From Paenibacillus planticolens (GTDB lineage: Bacteria; Bacillota; Bacilli; Paenibacillales; NBRC-103111): DNA of 59,964 nucleotides. The notes beneath the pieces are model-generated. The model was given only the letters and a program-made list of their open reading frames with translations. It had not been told where the DNA came from and ran no database searches. Shown piece by piece: positions 1-9,230 of the stretch. The stretch covers positions 1 to 59,964 of the forward strand of contig NZ_WHNZ01000019.1 of NCBI RefSeq assembly GCF_013141725.1, given 5' to 3'. Position 1 is the first letter of the stretch, and the number at the start of each line of letters is the position of its first letter. The translations under genes were made by a program, and so were the position numbers.

Positions 1-42
1 AGTCTTTTTGAGAGAAATCTCAGAAAGGCTTTTTGTTTTTTC
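1..42 (+). terminator. Rho-independent terminator of an upstream unit
   Basis: A 13-bp stem (bases 1-13 with 18-30, two G-U pairs) closes on a GAAA tetraloop and is followed by a T-rich run. It should end whatever transcript lies left of the window, so the ctsR operon starts as an independent unit. Confidence 0.8.
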
Positions 43-435
43 AGAAATCTTAAGGTGAAATCAGCGTAAAGCATTATCCTCTTTTACATAAAGGAACCAG
101 AGGTCGCTATTTCAGCTGATTTGGCGCTTTTCAGAGTATAAGCGTAACTACAGGGCTTTATTTGCCCGCCAATGCCTAATACTTAGCCGAAATCGGCAAA
201 ATAGCGGATCGTAGGCTCCTAAAAAACGCCGATGAGCCGCTTTCGCCAGAAATAGTGGATCATAGTTCCCACTTGCTCAAGACGCACATAGCTCTCCTCA
301 CAATGCCCGCCTCTCCTCACGCCATGCCCCAAAAAAAGGAACACACACCTACGTTAAGCAGGGGTATTTTTGTAAATACTGTGAGTAGGTTGTGAAACAG
401 GTCAGTTTTCTGTCATTGCACTTTAGAGTCAACAC
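43..435. other. Non-coding region upstream of the ctsR promoter
   Basis: About 390 bases with no convincing coding sequence. It contains three copies of a short imperfect repeat (annotated separately) and a small perfect hairpin, GCCGA-AA-TCGGC, at 186-197. No RNA gene or known riboswitch was recognised. Confidence 0.6.
93..270. repeat. Three copies of an AAATAGYGGATC-type intergenic repeat
   Basis: Two direct copies lie at 199-219 (AAATAGCGGATCGTAGGCTC plus C) and 250-270 (AAATAGTGGATCATAGTTCC plus C). A more diverged inverted copy lies at 93-112; its complement reads AAATAGCGACCTCTGGTTCC. All share AAATAG-G-GA and end in TCC. The spacing and partial inversion suggest a small interspersed intergenic repeat rather than an operator. 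Whether the family occurs elsewhere in the genome cannot be seen from here. Confidence 0.55.
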
Positions 436-464
436 TTGTCAAAAAGAAAGGAAATGATTATAAT
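436..464 (+). promoter_or_regulatory. SigA promoter of the ctsR operon
   Basis: TTGTCA and TATAAT are separated by exactly 17 bases. This is a near-consensus housekeeping promoter, placed just upstream of the CtsR operator and about 70 bases before the ctsR start. Confidence 0.8.
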
Positions 465-472
465 CTAGTTAA

Positions 473-489
473 GGTCAAAGAAAGTCAAA
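473..489 (+). promoter_or_regulatory. CtsR operator (heptad direct repeat)
   Basis: The sequence GGTCAAA-GAA-AGTCAAA fits the known CtsR box, a tandem RGTCAAA heptad with a three-base spacer. More GTCAA-type units follow to about base 505. The box lies just downstream of the -10 element, so bound CtsR would block transcription initiation, giving autoregulation of the stress operon. Confidence 0.85.
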
Positions 490-535
490 GTCAATCAAAG
501 TCAATTTACTTCTAGCAGTCTGGGAGGATGAATTG

Positions 536-997
536 ATGCGTAACGTATCAGAAATCATTGAGCAGTATTTAAAGCATGTCCTGCAGCAAAGTTCTGAAGG
601 AGCCATCGAGATTCAGCGTAACGATCTGGCCGATCAATTCCAGTGTGTGCCTTCCCAAATCAACTATGTGATCAGTACAAGGTTTACGTTGGAAAAAGGA
701 TACCTTGTAGAGAGTAAGCGCGGCGGTGGCGGGTACATTCGCATCCAGAAGATTGAGCTCAAGAGCCATGGATCGATTTTGGATCATATTTTTCGCACGA
801 TTCATACACACATAGATCAAGTCACTTCAGAGGGACTCATTTACCAACTGCAGGAAGGGCACTACATTTCAACACGAGAAGCCAACTTGATTCGGGCAGC
901 GATATCCAGAGATGTGTTGACCTTCAAGCTCCCGCTGCGCGATGAAATTCGGGCTAAGATTCTTAAAGCGATGCTGATATCCTTGCTTAGCAGATAA
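536..997 (+). CDS. ctsR: Transcriptional repressor CtsR
   Basis: This 153-residue repressor of class III heat-shock genes binds heptad operators as a dimer and is inactivated by heat or by McsB. The winged-helix N-terminal half contains the family signature FQCVPSQINYVISTRF and the glycine-rich wing ESKRGGGGYIRI at about residues 60-71, which contacts the operator. The C-terminal helical domain aligns with the dimerisation domain of Bacillus CtsR. The ATG eight bases after GGGAGG is preferred over an in-frame TTG one codon upstream. It is first gene of ctsR-mcsA-mcsB-clpC and is probably autoregulated through the operator just upstream. Confidence 0.95.
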   Translation: MRNVSEIIEQYLKHVLQQSSEGAIEIQRNDLADQFQCVPSQINYVISTRFTLEKGYLVESKRGGGGYIRIQKIELKSHGSILDHIFRTIHTHIDQVTSEGLIYQLQEGHYISTREANLIRAAISRDVLTFKLPLRDEIRAKILKAMLISLLSR

Positions 998-1010
998 GGA
1001 GGCACATGAA

Positions 1011-1523
1011 ATGATTTGTCAGGAATGCGGGAAACGACCGGCGACTCTTCATTTTACGAAGATTGTGAATGGAGACAAGAACGAGTTCCACATTTGTGAG
1101 AATTGCGCCCGCGAGAAGGGTGAAATGATTCCTGGAACGTCTGGCGGCTTTTCGATTCATAATCTTTTATCGGGATTGCTTGATTTCGAACCCTCCTCCA
1201 TCTCGGCGGCGAAGTCCCAGGCTATCCGTTGTGAAAATTGCGGTCTAACGTATTCGCAGTTTAGTAAATTAGGCCGTTTTGGTTGCGGGTCTTGTTATCA
1301 AAGCTTTTCGGAAAAGTTAGATCCTCTGTTCAAAAGGGTGCATGGAAACACCGTACACGTGGGGAAAGTCCCCAAACGCAGCGGCGGCATTATCCAATGC
1401 AAGCGAGAGATCGATATGCTTAAGAAGGATATGATGACCTGCATTGAAGCGGAAGAGTTCGAACAAGCGGCCAAGATTCGGGATCAGATTCGCGATATTG
1501 AGAAGAAAATTGCCGGCTTGTGA
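1011..1523 (+). CDS. mcsA: McsA, zinc-binding activator of the McsB arginine kinase
   Basis: The 170-residue protein has the arrangement expected for McsA: several CxxC pairs (CQEC, CENC, CENC, CGSC) in the first 100 residues that bind metal, and a C-terminal UvrB/UvrC-type motif of about 35 residues around EIDMLKKDMMTCIEAEEFEQ. In the family it activates McsB and helps bring CtsR to the kinase and protease. It starts 13 bases after the ctsR stop behind AAGGAGG and lies directly before mcsB, so the pair is probably co-translated. Confidence 0.93.
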   Translation: MICQECGKRPATLHFTKIVNGDKNEFHICENCAREKGEMIPGTSGGFSIHNLLSGLLDFEPSSISAAKSQAIRCENCGLTYSQFSKLGRFGCGSCYQSFSEKLDPLFKRVHGNTVHVGKVPKRSGGIIQCKREIDMLKKDMMTCIEAEEFEQAAKIRDQIRDIEKKIAGL

Positions 1524-1547
1524 GTTTGTAGGGAAGGTGTGAATCCA

Positions 1548-2609
1548 GTGACACTACAGCGGTTTACAGGAGATGCATTGAGCGAATGGATGAAGGGAGA
1601 GGGACCGGAATCGGATATCGTGATCAGCAGCCGAATCCGAATTGCGCGCAACCTTAGAGACTATCCTTATCCAATGCTGGCTACCAATCAACAATCACAA
1701 GAAGTACTCGATCAGTTGTCCGGTGTGCTTGAGAACGATGAGCTGGAGACGATCAGTAATTTTTCGCTTATTCCGCTGTCAGACCTTAACGAGCTTGAGC
1801 GAATGGTTCTTGTTGAGAAGCATTTAATTAGTCCAAATTTAGCTAACGAATCCAGAAATGGTGCCGTTATTTTAAGCGAAAATGAATCCATCTCCATTAT
1901 GATCAATGAAGAGGATCATCTTCGCATACAATGCTTATGCCCAGGCTTTCAAATCAAAGAAGTTTGGGACTTGGCGAATCAGATTGATGATATTTTTGAA
2001 ACCCAGCTGGATTACGGCTATGATGAAAAGAGGGGCTATCTGACAAGCTGCCCCACGAACGTCGGAACCGGCATTCGTGCTTCGGTGATGATGCATTTGC
2101 CCGCTTTGGTGCTTAGCCAACAAATTAATCGAATTTTATCCGCTGTTACACAAGTTGGATTGACGGTTAGAGGATTATATGGGGAAGGCAGCGAAGCATT
2201 AGGTAATCTGTTCCAAATATCGAATCAGATTACGCTGGGGCAATCCGAAGACGAGATTATTGATAATTTACACAGCGTTGCAAGGCAAATTATAGAGCAT
2301 GAGCGTGCTGCTAGGCATAAGCTGATGCAAGAGTCCAGAATGCGCATTATTGATCGGGTGAACCGCTCGCTCGGCATTTTGTCCTATGCAGGCATTATAG
2401 ACTCTAAGGAGGCTGCGCAGCGCCTGTCGGATGTGCGATTAGGCATAGACTTGGGGATTATCAATAATGTTTCATCCAATGTTTTGAATGAACTGCTGGT
2501 GATGACGCAGCCCGGCTTCCTTCAACAATTCGCAGGGGAGAAGCTGAATGCGGATGAGCGCGATATGCGCAGAGCTGAGCTGATTCGCGAGAAATTCGGC
2601 AGGATTTAA
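1548..2609 (+). CDS. mcsB: Protein arginine kinase McsB
   Basis: McsB phosphorylates arginines on CtsR and on misfolded proteins, marking them for ClpCP. The 353-residue protein has the phosphagen-kinase fold with SSRIRIARN near the N-terminus, the catalytic-loop motif SCPTNVGTGIRAS at about residues 166-178, and a conserved C-terminal region TQPGFLQQFAGEKLNADERD. The GTG start chosen here lies about eight bases after GGGAAGG and gives an N-terminus of the usual Bacillus length. An in-frame GTG three codons upstream sits almost on the ribosome binding site and is less likely. Confidence 0.94.
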   Translation: MTLQRFTGDALSEWMKGEGPESDIVISSRIRIARNLRDYPYPMLATNQQSQEVLDQLSGVLENDELETISNFSLIPLSDLNELERMVLVEKHLISPNLANESRNGAVILSENESISIMINEEDHLRIQCLCPGFQIKEVWDLANQIDDIFETQLDYGYDEKRGYLTSCPTNVGTGIRASVMMHLPALVLSQQINRILSAVTQVGLTVRGLYGEGSEALGNLFQISNQITLGQSEDEIIDNLHSVARQIIEHERAARHKLMQESRMRIIDRVNRSLGILSYAGIIDSKEAAQRLSDVRLGIDLGIINNVSSNVLNELLVMTQPGFLQQFAGEKLNADERDMRRAELIREKFGRI

Positions 2610-2669
2610 CCGCATTAAGATTCATCCTTTAGGTTTTCCATAGATATACTACTTTTGGAGGTGTTCTCT

Positions 2670-5111
2670 ATGATGTTTGGCAGATTTACAGAACGTGCGC
2701 AGAAGGTGCTTTCTTTGGCTCAAGAGGAAGCAGTCCGCTTAGGGCATAACAATATTGGTACTGAGCATATTTTGCTGGGTCTTATTCGTGAAGGGGAAGG
2801 TATTGCTGCTAAAGCACTCGTTGCTCTGGGCTTAGGTCTTGAGAAAATTCAAGACGAAGTCGAATCCCTAATCGGCAGAGGACAAGAACAACCTACCAAC
2901 ATTGCGTATACGCCTAGAGCGAAAAAGGTCATTGAGCTTTCGATGGATGAAGCTAGGAAACTAGGTCACACGTATGTGGGGACTGAACATATTTTACTTG
3001 GACTTATTCGCGAAGGCGAAGGTGTCGCAGCGAGAGTTCTTAACAACTTGGGCGTTTCTTTGAACAAAGCGCGCCAGCAAGTGCTTCAACTGCTAGGCAG
3101 CAGCGAGACCGTATCGCCAAGCCACGGCAGTACTCAGAATGTGAACACGCCTACCTTGGATGGGTTAGCAAGGGATCTAACCGCTTACGCCAAAGAGGGT
3201 CATCTCGATCCGGTCATTGGGCGCAGCAAAGAGATCGAGCGCGTTATCCAAGTGTTGAGCCGTAGAACCAAGAACAATCCGGTGCTGATCGGTGAGCCTG
3301 GGGTTGGTAAAACAGCTATTGCCGAAGGGCTCGCTCAGAAAATCATTAACAATGAAATCCCGGAAACGTTGAAGGATAAAAGGGTTATGACCCTCGACAT
3401 GGGTTCTGTCGTAGCAGGCACCAAATATCGCGGTGAATTCGAGGACCGCCTCAAAAAAATCATGGACGAAATTCGCCAAGCCGGCAACATCGTACTCTTT
3501 ATTGATGAGCTGCACACGTTGATCGGTGCTGGCGGTGCGGAAGGCGCCATCGACGCTTCCAACATCCTGAAACCGGCATTAGCGAGAGGCGAGCTGCAGT
3601 GCATCGGCGCCACAACGCTGGATGAATATCGCAAATATATCGAAAAGGATGCCGCTCTGGAGCGCCGCTTCCAACCGATCACGGTGGATCAGCCTTCCCC
3701 GGAGGAAGCGATCCAAATTCTGTACGGTTTGCGTGACCGCTATGAAGCCCATCACCGCGTGAAAATTACCGATGCAGCGATTCAAGAGGCTGTTAAGCTC
3801 TCCGATCGCTACATTACGGACCGATTCCTGCCTGATAAAGCGATTGACTTGATCGATGAAGCGAGCTCTAAAGTAAGGCTTCGTTCTTACACGATACCGC
3901 CTTCACTGAAACAGCTTGAGAACAAACTCGAAGATATCCGCAAGGAGAAGGATGCCGCGGTTCAAAGCCAAGAGTTCGAGAAAGCCGCTGGACTTCGCGA
4001 TACCGAGCAGAAACTTCGGGAAGAGCTGGATACGACGAAAAATGACTGGAAAGAAAAGCAAGGTCGTTTGGACACAGAAGTAACTCCGGACGATATTGCG
4101 CAAATCGTGGCAAGCTGGACGGGAATCCCGGTCAGCAAACTGGCGGAAGAAGAGACCGAGCGTCTGCTCAAAATGGAAGACATTCTTCATGAACGTGTCA
4201 TCGGGCAAGAAGAAGCGGTCAAAGCCGTCAGCCGCGCCATTCGCCGTGCTAGAGCAGGCCTGAAAGATCCGAAGCGTCCTATGGGCTCCTTCATCTTCCT
4301 CGGACCTACAGGCGTAGGTAAAACCGAGTTAGCGCGCGCCTTAGCGGAATCGTTATTCGGCGATGATAACGCAGTAGTCCGTATCGATATGTCGGAATAC
4401 ATGGAGAAACATTCGACCTCTCGCTTAGTCGGAGCGCCTCCAGGGTATGTCGGCTACGAAGAAGGCGGTCAACTGACCGAGAAAGTTCGCCGCAAACCAT
4501 ATTCGGTCGTCCTGCTTGATGAGATCGAGAAAGCACATCCGGAAGTTTTCAATATCCTGCTGCAAGTGCTGGAAGACGGCCGTTTGACGGATTCCAAAGG
4601 ACGTACGGTCGATTTCCGCAATACGTTGATTATTATGACTTCCAACGTAGGTGCAGACACGATTAAGAAAAACTCCTCTCTCGGCTTTACAGCTGCGTTT
4701 GATGCAGGTAAAGATTACACCAACATGAGAGATAAAGTGATGGGCGAGCTTAAGAAAAGCTTCCGTCCGGAGTTCCTGAACCGGATCGACGAAATTATCG
4801 TCTTCCACTCCCTGGATGAGAAGCATATCGCAGAAATCGTCTCCTTGATGGCGGACGATCTTCGTAAACGCCTGAAAGAGCAAGAGGTTGACTTCTTGCT
4901 GACGGATAAAGCGAAAGCGTTCCTTGCCAAAGAAGGGTATGACCCGACTTACGGCGCAAGACCGCTCCGCAGAGCCATTCAGAAGCATATTGAGGACCGC
5001 TTGTCTGAGGAGCTTCTCAAAGGCAATATTGCCAAAGGCGACTCCTTAACGATTGATGAGAATGAAGGCGAGCTTGTTGTTCTGAAGGGCGAAGGCGTAG
5101 CCGCTAAATAA
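2670..5111 (+). CDS. clpC: ATP-dependent Clp protease ATP-binding subunit ClpC
   Basis: ClpC is the AAA+ unfoldase that feeds substrates, including arginine-phosphorylated ones, to ClpP. In its 813 residues are two N-terminal Clp repeats (about 1-75 and 80-150, both with [15 protein letters not shown]), a first AAA module with Walker A GEPGVGKT and Walker B FIDEL, a UVR-containing middle domain around residue 430 ([13 protein letters not shown]) that binds the McsB adaptor, and a second AAA module with GPTGVGKT and [10 protein letters not shown]. The ATG shortly after TTGGAGG is the true start. Last gene of the CtsR operon, followed by a strong terminator. Confidence 0.97.
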   Translation: MMFGRFTERAQKVLSLAQEEAVRLGHNNIGTEHILLGLIREGEGIAAKALVALGLGLEKIQDEVESLIGRGQEQPTNIAYTPRAKKVIELSMDEARKLGHTYVGTEHILLGLIREGEGVAARVLNNLGVSLNKARQQVLQLLGSSETVSPSHGSTQNVNTPTLDGLARDLTAYAKEGHLDPVIGRSKEIERVIQVLSRRTKNNPVLIGEPGVGKTAIAEGLAQKIINNEIPETLKDKRVMTLDMGSVVAGTKYRGEFEDRLKKIMDEIRQAGNIVLFIDELHTLIGAGGAEGAIDASNILKPALARGELQCIGATTLDEYRKYIEKDAALERRFQPITVDQPSPEEAIQILYGLRDRYEAHHRVKITDAAIQEAVKLSDRYITDRFLPDKAIDLIDEASSKVRLRSYTIPPSLKQLENKLEDIRKEKDAAVQSQEFEKAAGLRDTEQKLREELDTTKNDWKEKQGRLDTEVTPDDIAQIVASWTGIPVSKLAEEETERLLKMEDILHERVIGQEEAVKAVSRAIRRARAGLKDPKRPMGSFIFLGPTGVGKTELARALAESLFGDDNAVVRIDMSEYMEKHSTSRLVGAPPGYVGYEEGGQLTEKVRRKPYSVVLLDEIEKAHPEVFNILLQVLEDGRLTDSKGRTVDFRNTLIIMTSNVGADTIKKNSSLGFTAAFDAGKDYTNMRDKVMGELKKSFRPEFLNRIDEIIVFHSLDEKHIAEIVSLMADDLRKRLKEQEVDFLLTDKAKAFLAKEGYDPTYGARPLRRAIQKHIEDRLSEELLKGNIAKGDSLTIDENEGELVVLKGEGVAAK

Positions 5112-5123
5112 TGCAAAGCAAAG

Positions 5124-5171
5124 AAGCATTTTGCTGCATCCGGTCCGGGTGCGGCGAAATGCTTTTTATTT
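5124..5171 (+). terminator. Terminator after clpC
   Basis: An 18-bp stem with a few G-U pairs (AAGCATTT pairing with AAATGCTT at its base), a five-base loop and a T-rich tail. It separates the heat-shock operon from radA. Confidence 0.85.
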
Positions 5172-5266
5172 GCAGATGACCTTTCATGGGCTTCGTAAAA
5201 ATGGTAAACTTTATTGGTAAGGATAGCCAAATATTGAATTGTAAGATGTAAGGAGTCATTTACGCC

Positions 5267-6634
5267 ATGAGTAAACAGAAAACGAAATTTTGCTGTCAAG
5301 AATGTGGCTATGAATCGCCGAAATGGATGGGCAAATGTCCCGGGTGTCAATCTTGGAATACGATGGTGGAAGAAATTGAAACGGTTGTGCGTACAAAGGG
5401 CATGAATTCTTCTACCCCCCGCACGAAAGAAAAACCGACCCCCATCATACATATAGAAAGTAGCCCTGAGCCTAGGGTCGTGACCAGCAACAAGGAATTG
5501 AACCGCGTCTTAGGCGGAGGTATCGTGCCTGGATCTTTGATTCTCGTTGGCGGGGATCCGGGAATCGGGAAGTCAACGTTACTGCTTCAAACCTCTTTCG
5601 AGCTTACGCAAGCACACCAGAAAGTGCTCTATATATCGGGGGAAGAATCCGTCAAGCAAACGAAACTTCGCGCGGATCGTTTGAATGCAGCATCTCCGCT
5701 GCTCTACGTGCTTTGTGAAACGAACCTTGAGTTAATTGAAGAAGCGATTCAAGAGATTGAACCGGATTTCTTGGTCATTGACTCTATTCAGACAGTCTAT
5801 CATCCTGCGATTACCTCCGCCCCGGGAACCGTTTCGCAAGTTCGGGAATGTACGGGTCATTTTATGAGAATAGCTAAAGGCAAAGGGATTGCAACGGTCC
5901 TTGTCGGTCACGTGACGAAGGAAGGCGCCATTGCGGGACCTAGGATGCTGGAGCACATGGTGGATTGCGTGCTTTATTTCGAAGGCGAGCGGCATCATTC
6001 GTATCGTGTACTCCGCGCAGTCAAGAATCGGTTCGGGTCCACGAATGAAATCGGTATTTTTGAGATGCAAGAAGCCGGGTTGGTCGAAGTAAGCAATCCC
6101 TCGGAATTGTTCCTGTCTGAGCGACCGCTCGGCGTTGCCGGTTCTACGGTGGTTGCCAGTATGGAAGGAACGCGTCCCGTTCTGGTGGAGATTCAAGCGC
6201 TGGTATCCTCGACGAATTTTCCTTCTCCCAGAAGAATGGCGACTGGCGTTGATCATAATCGGCTCTCTCTGATCATTGCCGTCTTGGAGAAACGAATGGG
6301 CATGTTCCTTCAGAATCAAGATGCCTACCTGAACGTGGCCGGCGGCGTCAAGCTTGATGAACCTGCGGTCGATTTGGCGATTGCGATCAGCATCGCATCC
6401 AGCTTCCGCGATCATGCAACGAGACCATTTGACGTCGTGTTCGGTGAAATCGGGTTAACGGGAGAAGTCCGGGGTGTGTCCCGGATCGATCAACGTGTGA
6501 AAGAAGCGGAGAAATTAGGATTCCGCAGAGTGATTATGCCGGAGAAAAGTTTGAAGGGTTGGACGCACCCGCCCGGTATGGAGATTATCGGAGTGAATAC
6601 AGTGTCCGAAGCATTGAAAGCGGCACTGGAGTAG
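5267..6634 (+). CDS. radA: DNA repair protein RadA
   Basis: RadA (Sms) is a RecA-like ATPase that drives branch migration in recombination and repair. The 455 residues comprise an N-terminal zinc finger with two CxxC pairs (CQEC and CPGC, residues 10-29), an ATPase core with Walker [11 protein letters not shown] near residue 96, the RadA-specific KNRFG motif near residue 253, and a C-terminal Lon-protease-like domain. An ATG follows an AAGGAG site. A weak promoter (TTCATG, 16 bases, TAAACT) may lie just upstream, independent of the CtsR operon. DisA follows, as in Bacillus. Confidence 0.96.
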   Translation: MSKQKTKFCCQECGYESPKWMGKCPGCQSWNTMVEEIETVVRTKGMNSSTPRTKEKPTPIIHIESSPEPRVVTSNKELNRVLGGGIVPGSLILVGGDPGIGKSTLLLQTSFELTQAHQKVLYISGEESVKQTKLRADRLNAASPLLYVLCETNLELIEEAIQEIEPDFLVIDSIQTVYHPAITSAPGTVSQVRECTGHFMRIAKGKGIATVLVGHVTKEGAIAGPRMLEHMVDCVLYFEGERHHSYRVLRAVKNRFGSTNEIGIFEMQEAGLVEVSNPSELFLSERPLGVAGSTVVASMEGTRPVLVEIQALVSSTNFPSPRRMATGVDHNRLSLIIAVLEKRMGMFLQNQDAYLNVAGGVKLDEPAVDLAIAISIASSFRDHATRPFDVVFGEIGLTGEVRGVSRIDQRVKEAEKLGFRRVIMPEKSLKGWTHPPGMEIIGVNTVSEALKAALE

Positions 6635-6674
6635 CTCTTGAATCATTCAACCTGCAAGCCTTCAGGAGGAAATT

Positions 6675-7754
6675 ATGAGTAAAGAAGAGATAAAGCGAGA
6701 CGTTATGAGCCAACTGCTGCAAATGGTAGCGCCCGGCACATCGTTCCGCGACGGTTTGGAGAATGTTCTGCGCGCCAAAACAGGCGGACTTATCGTTGTT
6801 GGATACAGTACGGAAGTAAGGGAAATCGTCGACGGAGGCTTTTCGATCGATTGTGAGTTTTCCCCCAATTATTTATATGAGCTTGCCAAAATGGACGGAG
6901 CGATTATCCTCAGCGAGGATATCAAGCGCATTCTTTATGCGAACACACAATTAATTCCCGATTCCTCGATCGCCTCTTCGGAAACCGGAATCCGGCACCG
7001 GACAGCCGAACGTGTGGCGAAGCAGACGAATAAATTGGTGGTCTCCATTTCACAGCGGCGCAATGTGATTACCCTTTATCAAGGCAACTTGCGCTACGCG
7101 CTCAAAGATATCGGGGTCATCTTGACGAAAGCCAATCAGGCTATCCAGACGTTGGAACGGTACAAAGTGGTATTGGATCAGTCGCTTACCAATCTAAGCG
7201 CGTCGGAGTTCGAGGAGTTAGTTACGCTGCATGATGTCACCAATGTCATTGCGCGTTTCGAAATGGTGCTGCGCATTAAGGCGGAAATCAACCGGTACAT
7301 CAACGAGTTGGGGAATGAAGGCCGCTTAATTAGCATGCAGCTTGAAGAACTTGTCGGCAATGCGGAACTTGAAGCGCGTTTGCTCGTAAAAGATTATGTA
7401 AGGGAATTATCGGAAGACCGCGTGAAGGAAATGCAAGCAGGCCTCAAACGCTTGTCTTCGGATGAACTGCTGGAGCCTCATCAAATCATTCGATTACTCG
7501 GCTATCCTCATACAAATTCTATCGTTGAAGAACCGGTTTCTCCTCGCGGATTCCGGATTCTTGGGAAGATACCGCGGCTTCCCTCAATCATTATTGCGAA
7601 CCTTGTGGAGAAATTTGGCTACCTTCCGCACATGATGATGGCGACGATTGAAGAATTGGATGAAGTTGACGGTATCGGAGAAGTAAGGGCCCGGGCGATC
7701 AAAGAAGGTCTCAAAAGAATTCAAGAACAAGTCTTCATTGACAGACATATTTAA
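6675..7754 (+). CDS. disA: Diadenylate cyclase and DNA integrity scanning protein DisA
   Basis: DisA makes cyclic di-AMP from two ATP and scans DNA for branched structures, pausing sporulation when damage is found. The 359 residues carry an N-terminal DAC domain with the two signature motifs DGA (in [11 protein letters not shown], about residue 75) and [14 protein letters not shown] (about residue 107), a central helical spine, and a C-terminal RuvA-like helix-hairpin-helix domain ([19 protein letters not shown]). Length matches the family. It sits 40 bases behind radA, its usual partner, which inhibits its cyclase activity in Bacillus. Confidence 0.96.
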   Translation: MSKEEIKRDVMSQLLQMVAPGTSFRDGLENVLRAKTGGLIVVGYSTEVREIVDGGFSIDCEFSPNYLYELAKMDGAIILSEDIKRILYANTQLIPDSSIASSETGIRHRTAERVAKQTNKLVVSISQRRNVITLYQGNLRYALKDIGVILTKANQAIQTLERYKVVLDQSLTNLSASEFEELVTLHDVTNVIARFEMVLRIKAEINRYINELGNEGRLISMQLEELVGNAELEARLLVKDYVRELSEDRVKEMQAGLKRLSSDELLEPHQIIRLLGYPHTNSIVEEPVSPRGFRILGKIPRLPSIIIANLVEKFGYLPHMMMATIEELDEVDGIGEVRARAIKEGLKRIQEQVFIDRHI

Positions 7755-7839
7755 AGTGGATACAATCATAAAGTATCATTGTTGAGGTTTTATAAAGTCA
7801 AGTTTAGGGCATAGTAAATCCAGAGGTGGACAAAAACAT

Positions 7840-8595
7840 ATGTTAACGAAATCAATTCCCAGCCTTTTTACAGTAGGGAACTTATTCCTAGGTGTTCTGT
7901 CGATTATTCTCGCTTTCAGTGGCGAACATGGTATCGCAGCTGTACTTGTCATTGTCGCAATGTTGCTTGACGGACTTGACGGTCGTGTAGCCCGGGCATT
8001 GAACGCGCAGAGTGAATTTGGTAAAGAGCTAGATTCGCTGTCCGATGTTATTTCTTTCGGTGTAGCGCCTGCCTTTATCATGTACGTTGTAGCTTTTAAT
8101 AATCCGAGTGTGATTAGTCCGGCATTTGCTTGGATCGTCACGGCGATCTTCCCTATTTGCGGAGCGCTTCGTTTGGCTCGCTTCAATGTTGTTGCAGGTA
8201 CGCCTGGTTACTTCATCGGCTTGCCGATTCCGGCTGCAGGTGGCGTGCTTTGTACATTAGCGTTGTTTGTGAACGAAATTAACGTGTATGTGCTCTTAGT
8301 AAGTACAGTCCTGTTGTCGTACTTAATGGTAAGTACGGTAAAATACCCGAACTTCAAGAAAGCGGGTATTCCCAAAGCGGCAATCTGGATTACACCGGTT
8401 ATTGTTGCCGTAGCCATCCTGATTGCGATCAAATGGCCGGAGTCCATTTCCAAAATGATCTTCGTACCGCTTTTACTGTACGCACTCTATGGCTTAAAAA
8501 AAAACGTTGATGGTTTCTTCATCCGCATCCGCAGAAAGAACAAGAACAAAAGACGCGGCGTAGAGGATCCAAATTCCGTGAAATCCGACGTGTAA
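7840..8595 (+). CDS. pssA: CDP-diacylglycerol-serine O-phosphatidyltransferase
   Basis: The enzyme makes phosphatidylserine, the precursor of phosphatidylethanolamine, from CDP-diacylglycerol and serine at the membrane. The CDP-alcohol phosphatidyltransferase signature DG-x2-AR-x8-G-x3-D-x3-D is complete (DGRVARALNAQSEFGKELD onward, about residues 48-70). About six hydrophobic segments and the N-terminal SIPSLFTVGNLFLG fit the PssA subfamily. The C-terminus is unusually basic (RIRRKNKNKRRG). In B. subtilis pssA lies elsewhere; its place between disA and the PIN/TRAM gene is a Paenibacillus-like feature. The phosphatidylserine assignment over phosphatidylglycerophosphate is from overall resemblance. 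Confidence 0.85.
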   Translation: MLTKSIPSLFTVGNLFLGVLSIILAFSGEHGIAAVLVIVAMLLDGLDGRVARALNAQSEFGKELDSLSDVISFGVAPAFIMYVVAFNNPSVISPAFAWIVTAIFPICGALRLARFNVVAGTPGYFIGLPIPAAGGVLCTLALFVNEINVYVLLVSTVLLSYLMVSTVKYPNFKKAGIPKAAIWITPVIVAVAILIAIKWPESISKMIFVPLLLYALYGLKKNVDGFFIRIRRKNKNKRRGVEDPNSVKSDV

Positions 8596-8613
8596 CAGCA
8601 AACTTCAAAAATA

Positions 8614-8664
8614 AAAAGCATTTATTTTCTTCTGACGATTCAGAGAAAATAAATGCTTTTTTTT
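8614..8664. terminator. Bidirectional terminator between pssA and the minus-strand gene
   Basis: A 16-bp perfect stem (AAAAGCATTTATTTTC with its complement) extended by a further 5 bp above a one-base bulge, with runs of T on one side and A on the other. It can terminate both pssA and the converging minus-strand gene. Confidence 0.9.
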
Positions 8665-8678
8665 GTTCATCTTCATTT

Positions 8679-9074
8679 TCATGACATGTTGAATAGTCCA
8701 AGAGTCGTACATTTCTTTGATTCATTTTCCACAACTTGCTCCAAATTTACATCAAGAATGTTGCTTAGTGCGGACATATAAAAAAGATTTCTGCCCAGTT
8801 CACTGCTGACAACCTCGATGCACTGCTCACATAAGTGACCGGATACATGGGTGCCAAGCACATCTTTAGCTTCATTCAACGTCATCTCGGGATGGTATTC
8901 CTGCTTCGCTGCGTGAACCTGAATACATCCACATTCGGTAATGGATTTCACCACGGAACGATTAGCGGCTGCGCCTGACTGTTGAAATTTGGATAAGACG
9001 TCAAGCAGACTTCGGTGACGGAGCAATAATTCGGATACTTGATCTTGAAACTGCTTTAAAGTCAAGGAGCTCAT
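8679..9074 (-). CDS. Conserved hypothetical protein with a MazG-like C-terminal helix
   Basis: This 131-residue, probably all-helical protein is not assigned a function. The region SSELGRNLFYMSALSNILDV resembles the last helices of MazG-type nucleotide pyrophosphohydrolases (usual pattern ELGDvLfyl-aLan-lgi-le), but the metal-binding aspartate is an arginine here, so activity is doubtful. It has cysteine pairs CGC and CEQC. The ATG chosen follows AGAGGTGG by about five bases; an ATG 13 codons earlier lies inside the -10 element and is ruled out. It is single, on the strand opposite to its neighbours, with its own near-consensus promoter. Confidence 0.75.
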   Translation of the reverse strand: MSSLTLKQFQDQVSELLLRHRSLLDVLSKFQQSGAAANRSVVKSITECGCIQVHAAKQEYHPEMTLNEAKDVLGTHVSGHLCEQCIEVVSSELGRNLFYMSALSNILDVNLEQVVENESKKCTTLGLFNMS

Positions 9075-9111
9075 TCCATCCACCTCTGGTAGGTTGGTAA
9101 CTTCCAATTTC

Positions 9112-9140
9112 ATTATAATGGAAGGCCTCTAATATTTCAA
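9112..9140 (-). promoter_or_regulatory. SigA promoter of the minus-strand hypothetical gene
   Basis: Read on the minus strand, TTGAAA and TATAAT are 17 bases apart, about 40 bases before the chosen start codon. The strength suggests constitutive expression in growing cells. Confidence 0.75.
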
Positions 9141-9230
9141 TTTTACATGTAAAGAAGTGATTAACGATGGATAAATTGGAACATAATTGTAATGGAGCTT
9201 TATTAATAAGTTGATGCAGGAGGTGAATCT

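Noticed and set aside
4425..4988. 187-codon minus-strand frame inside clpC
   Set aside because: Shadow frame of a well conserved gene, no start signals and no recognisable product.
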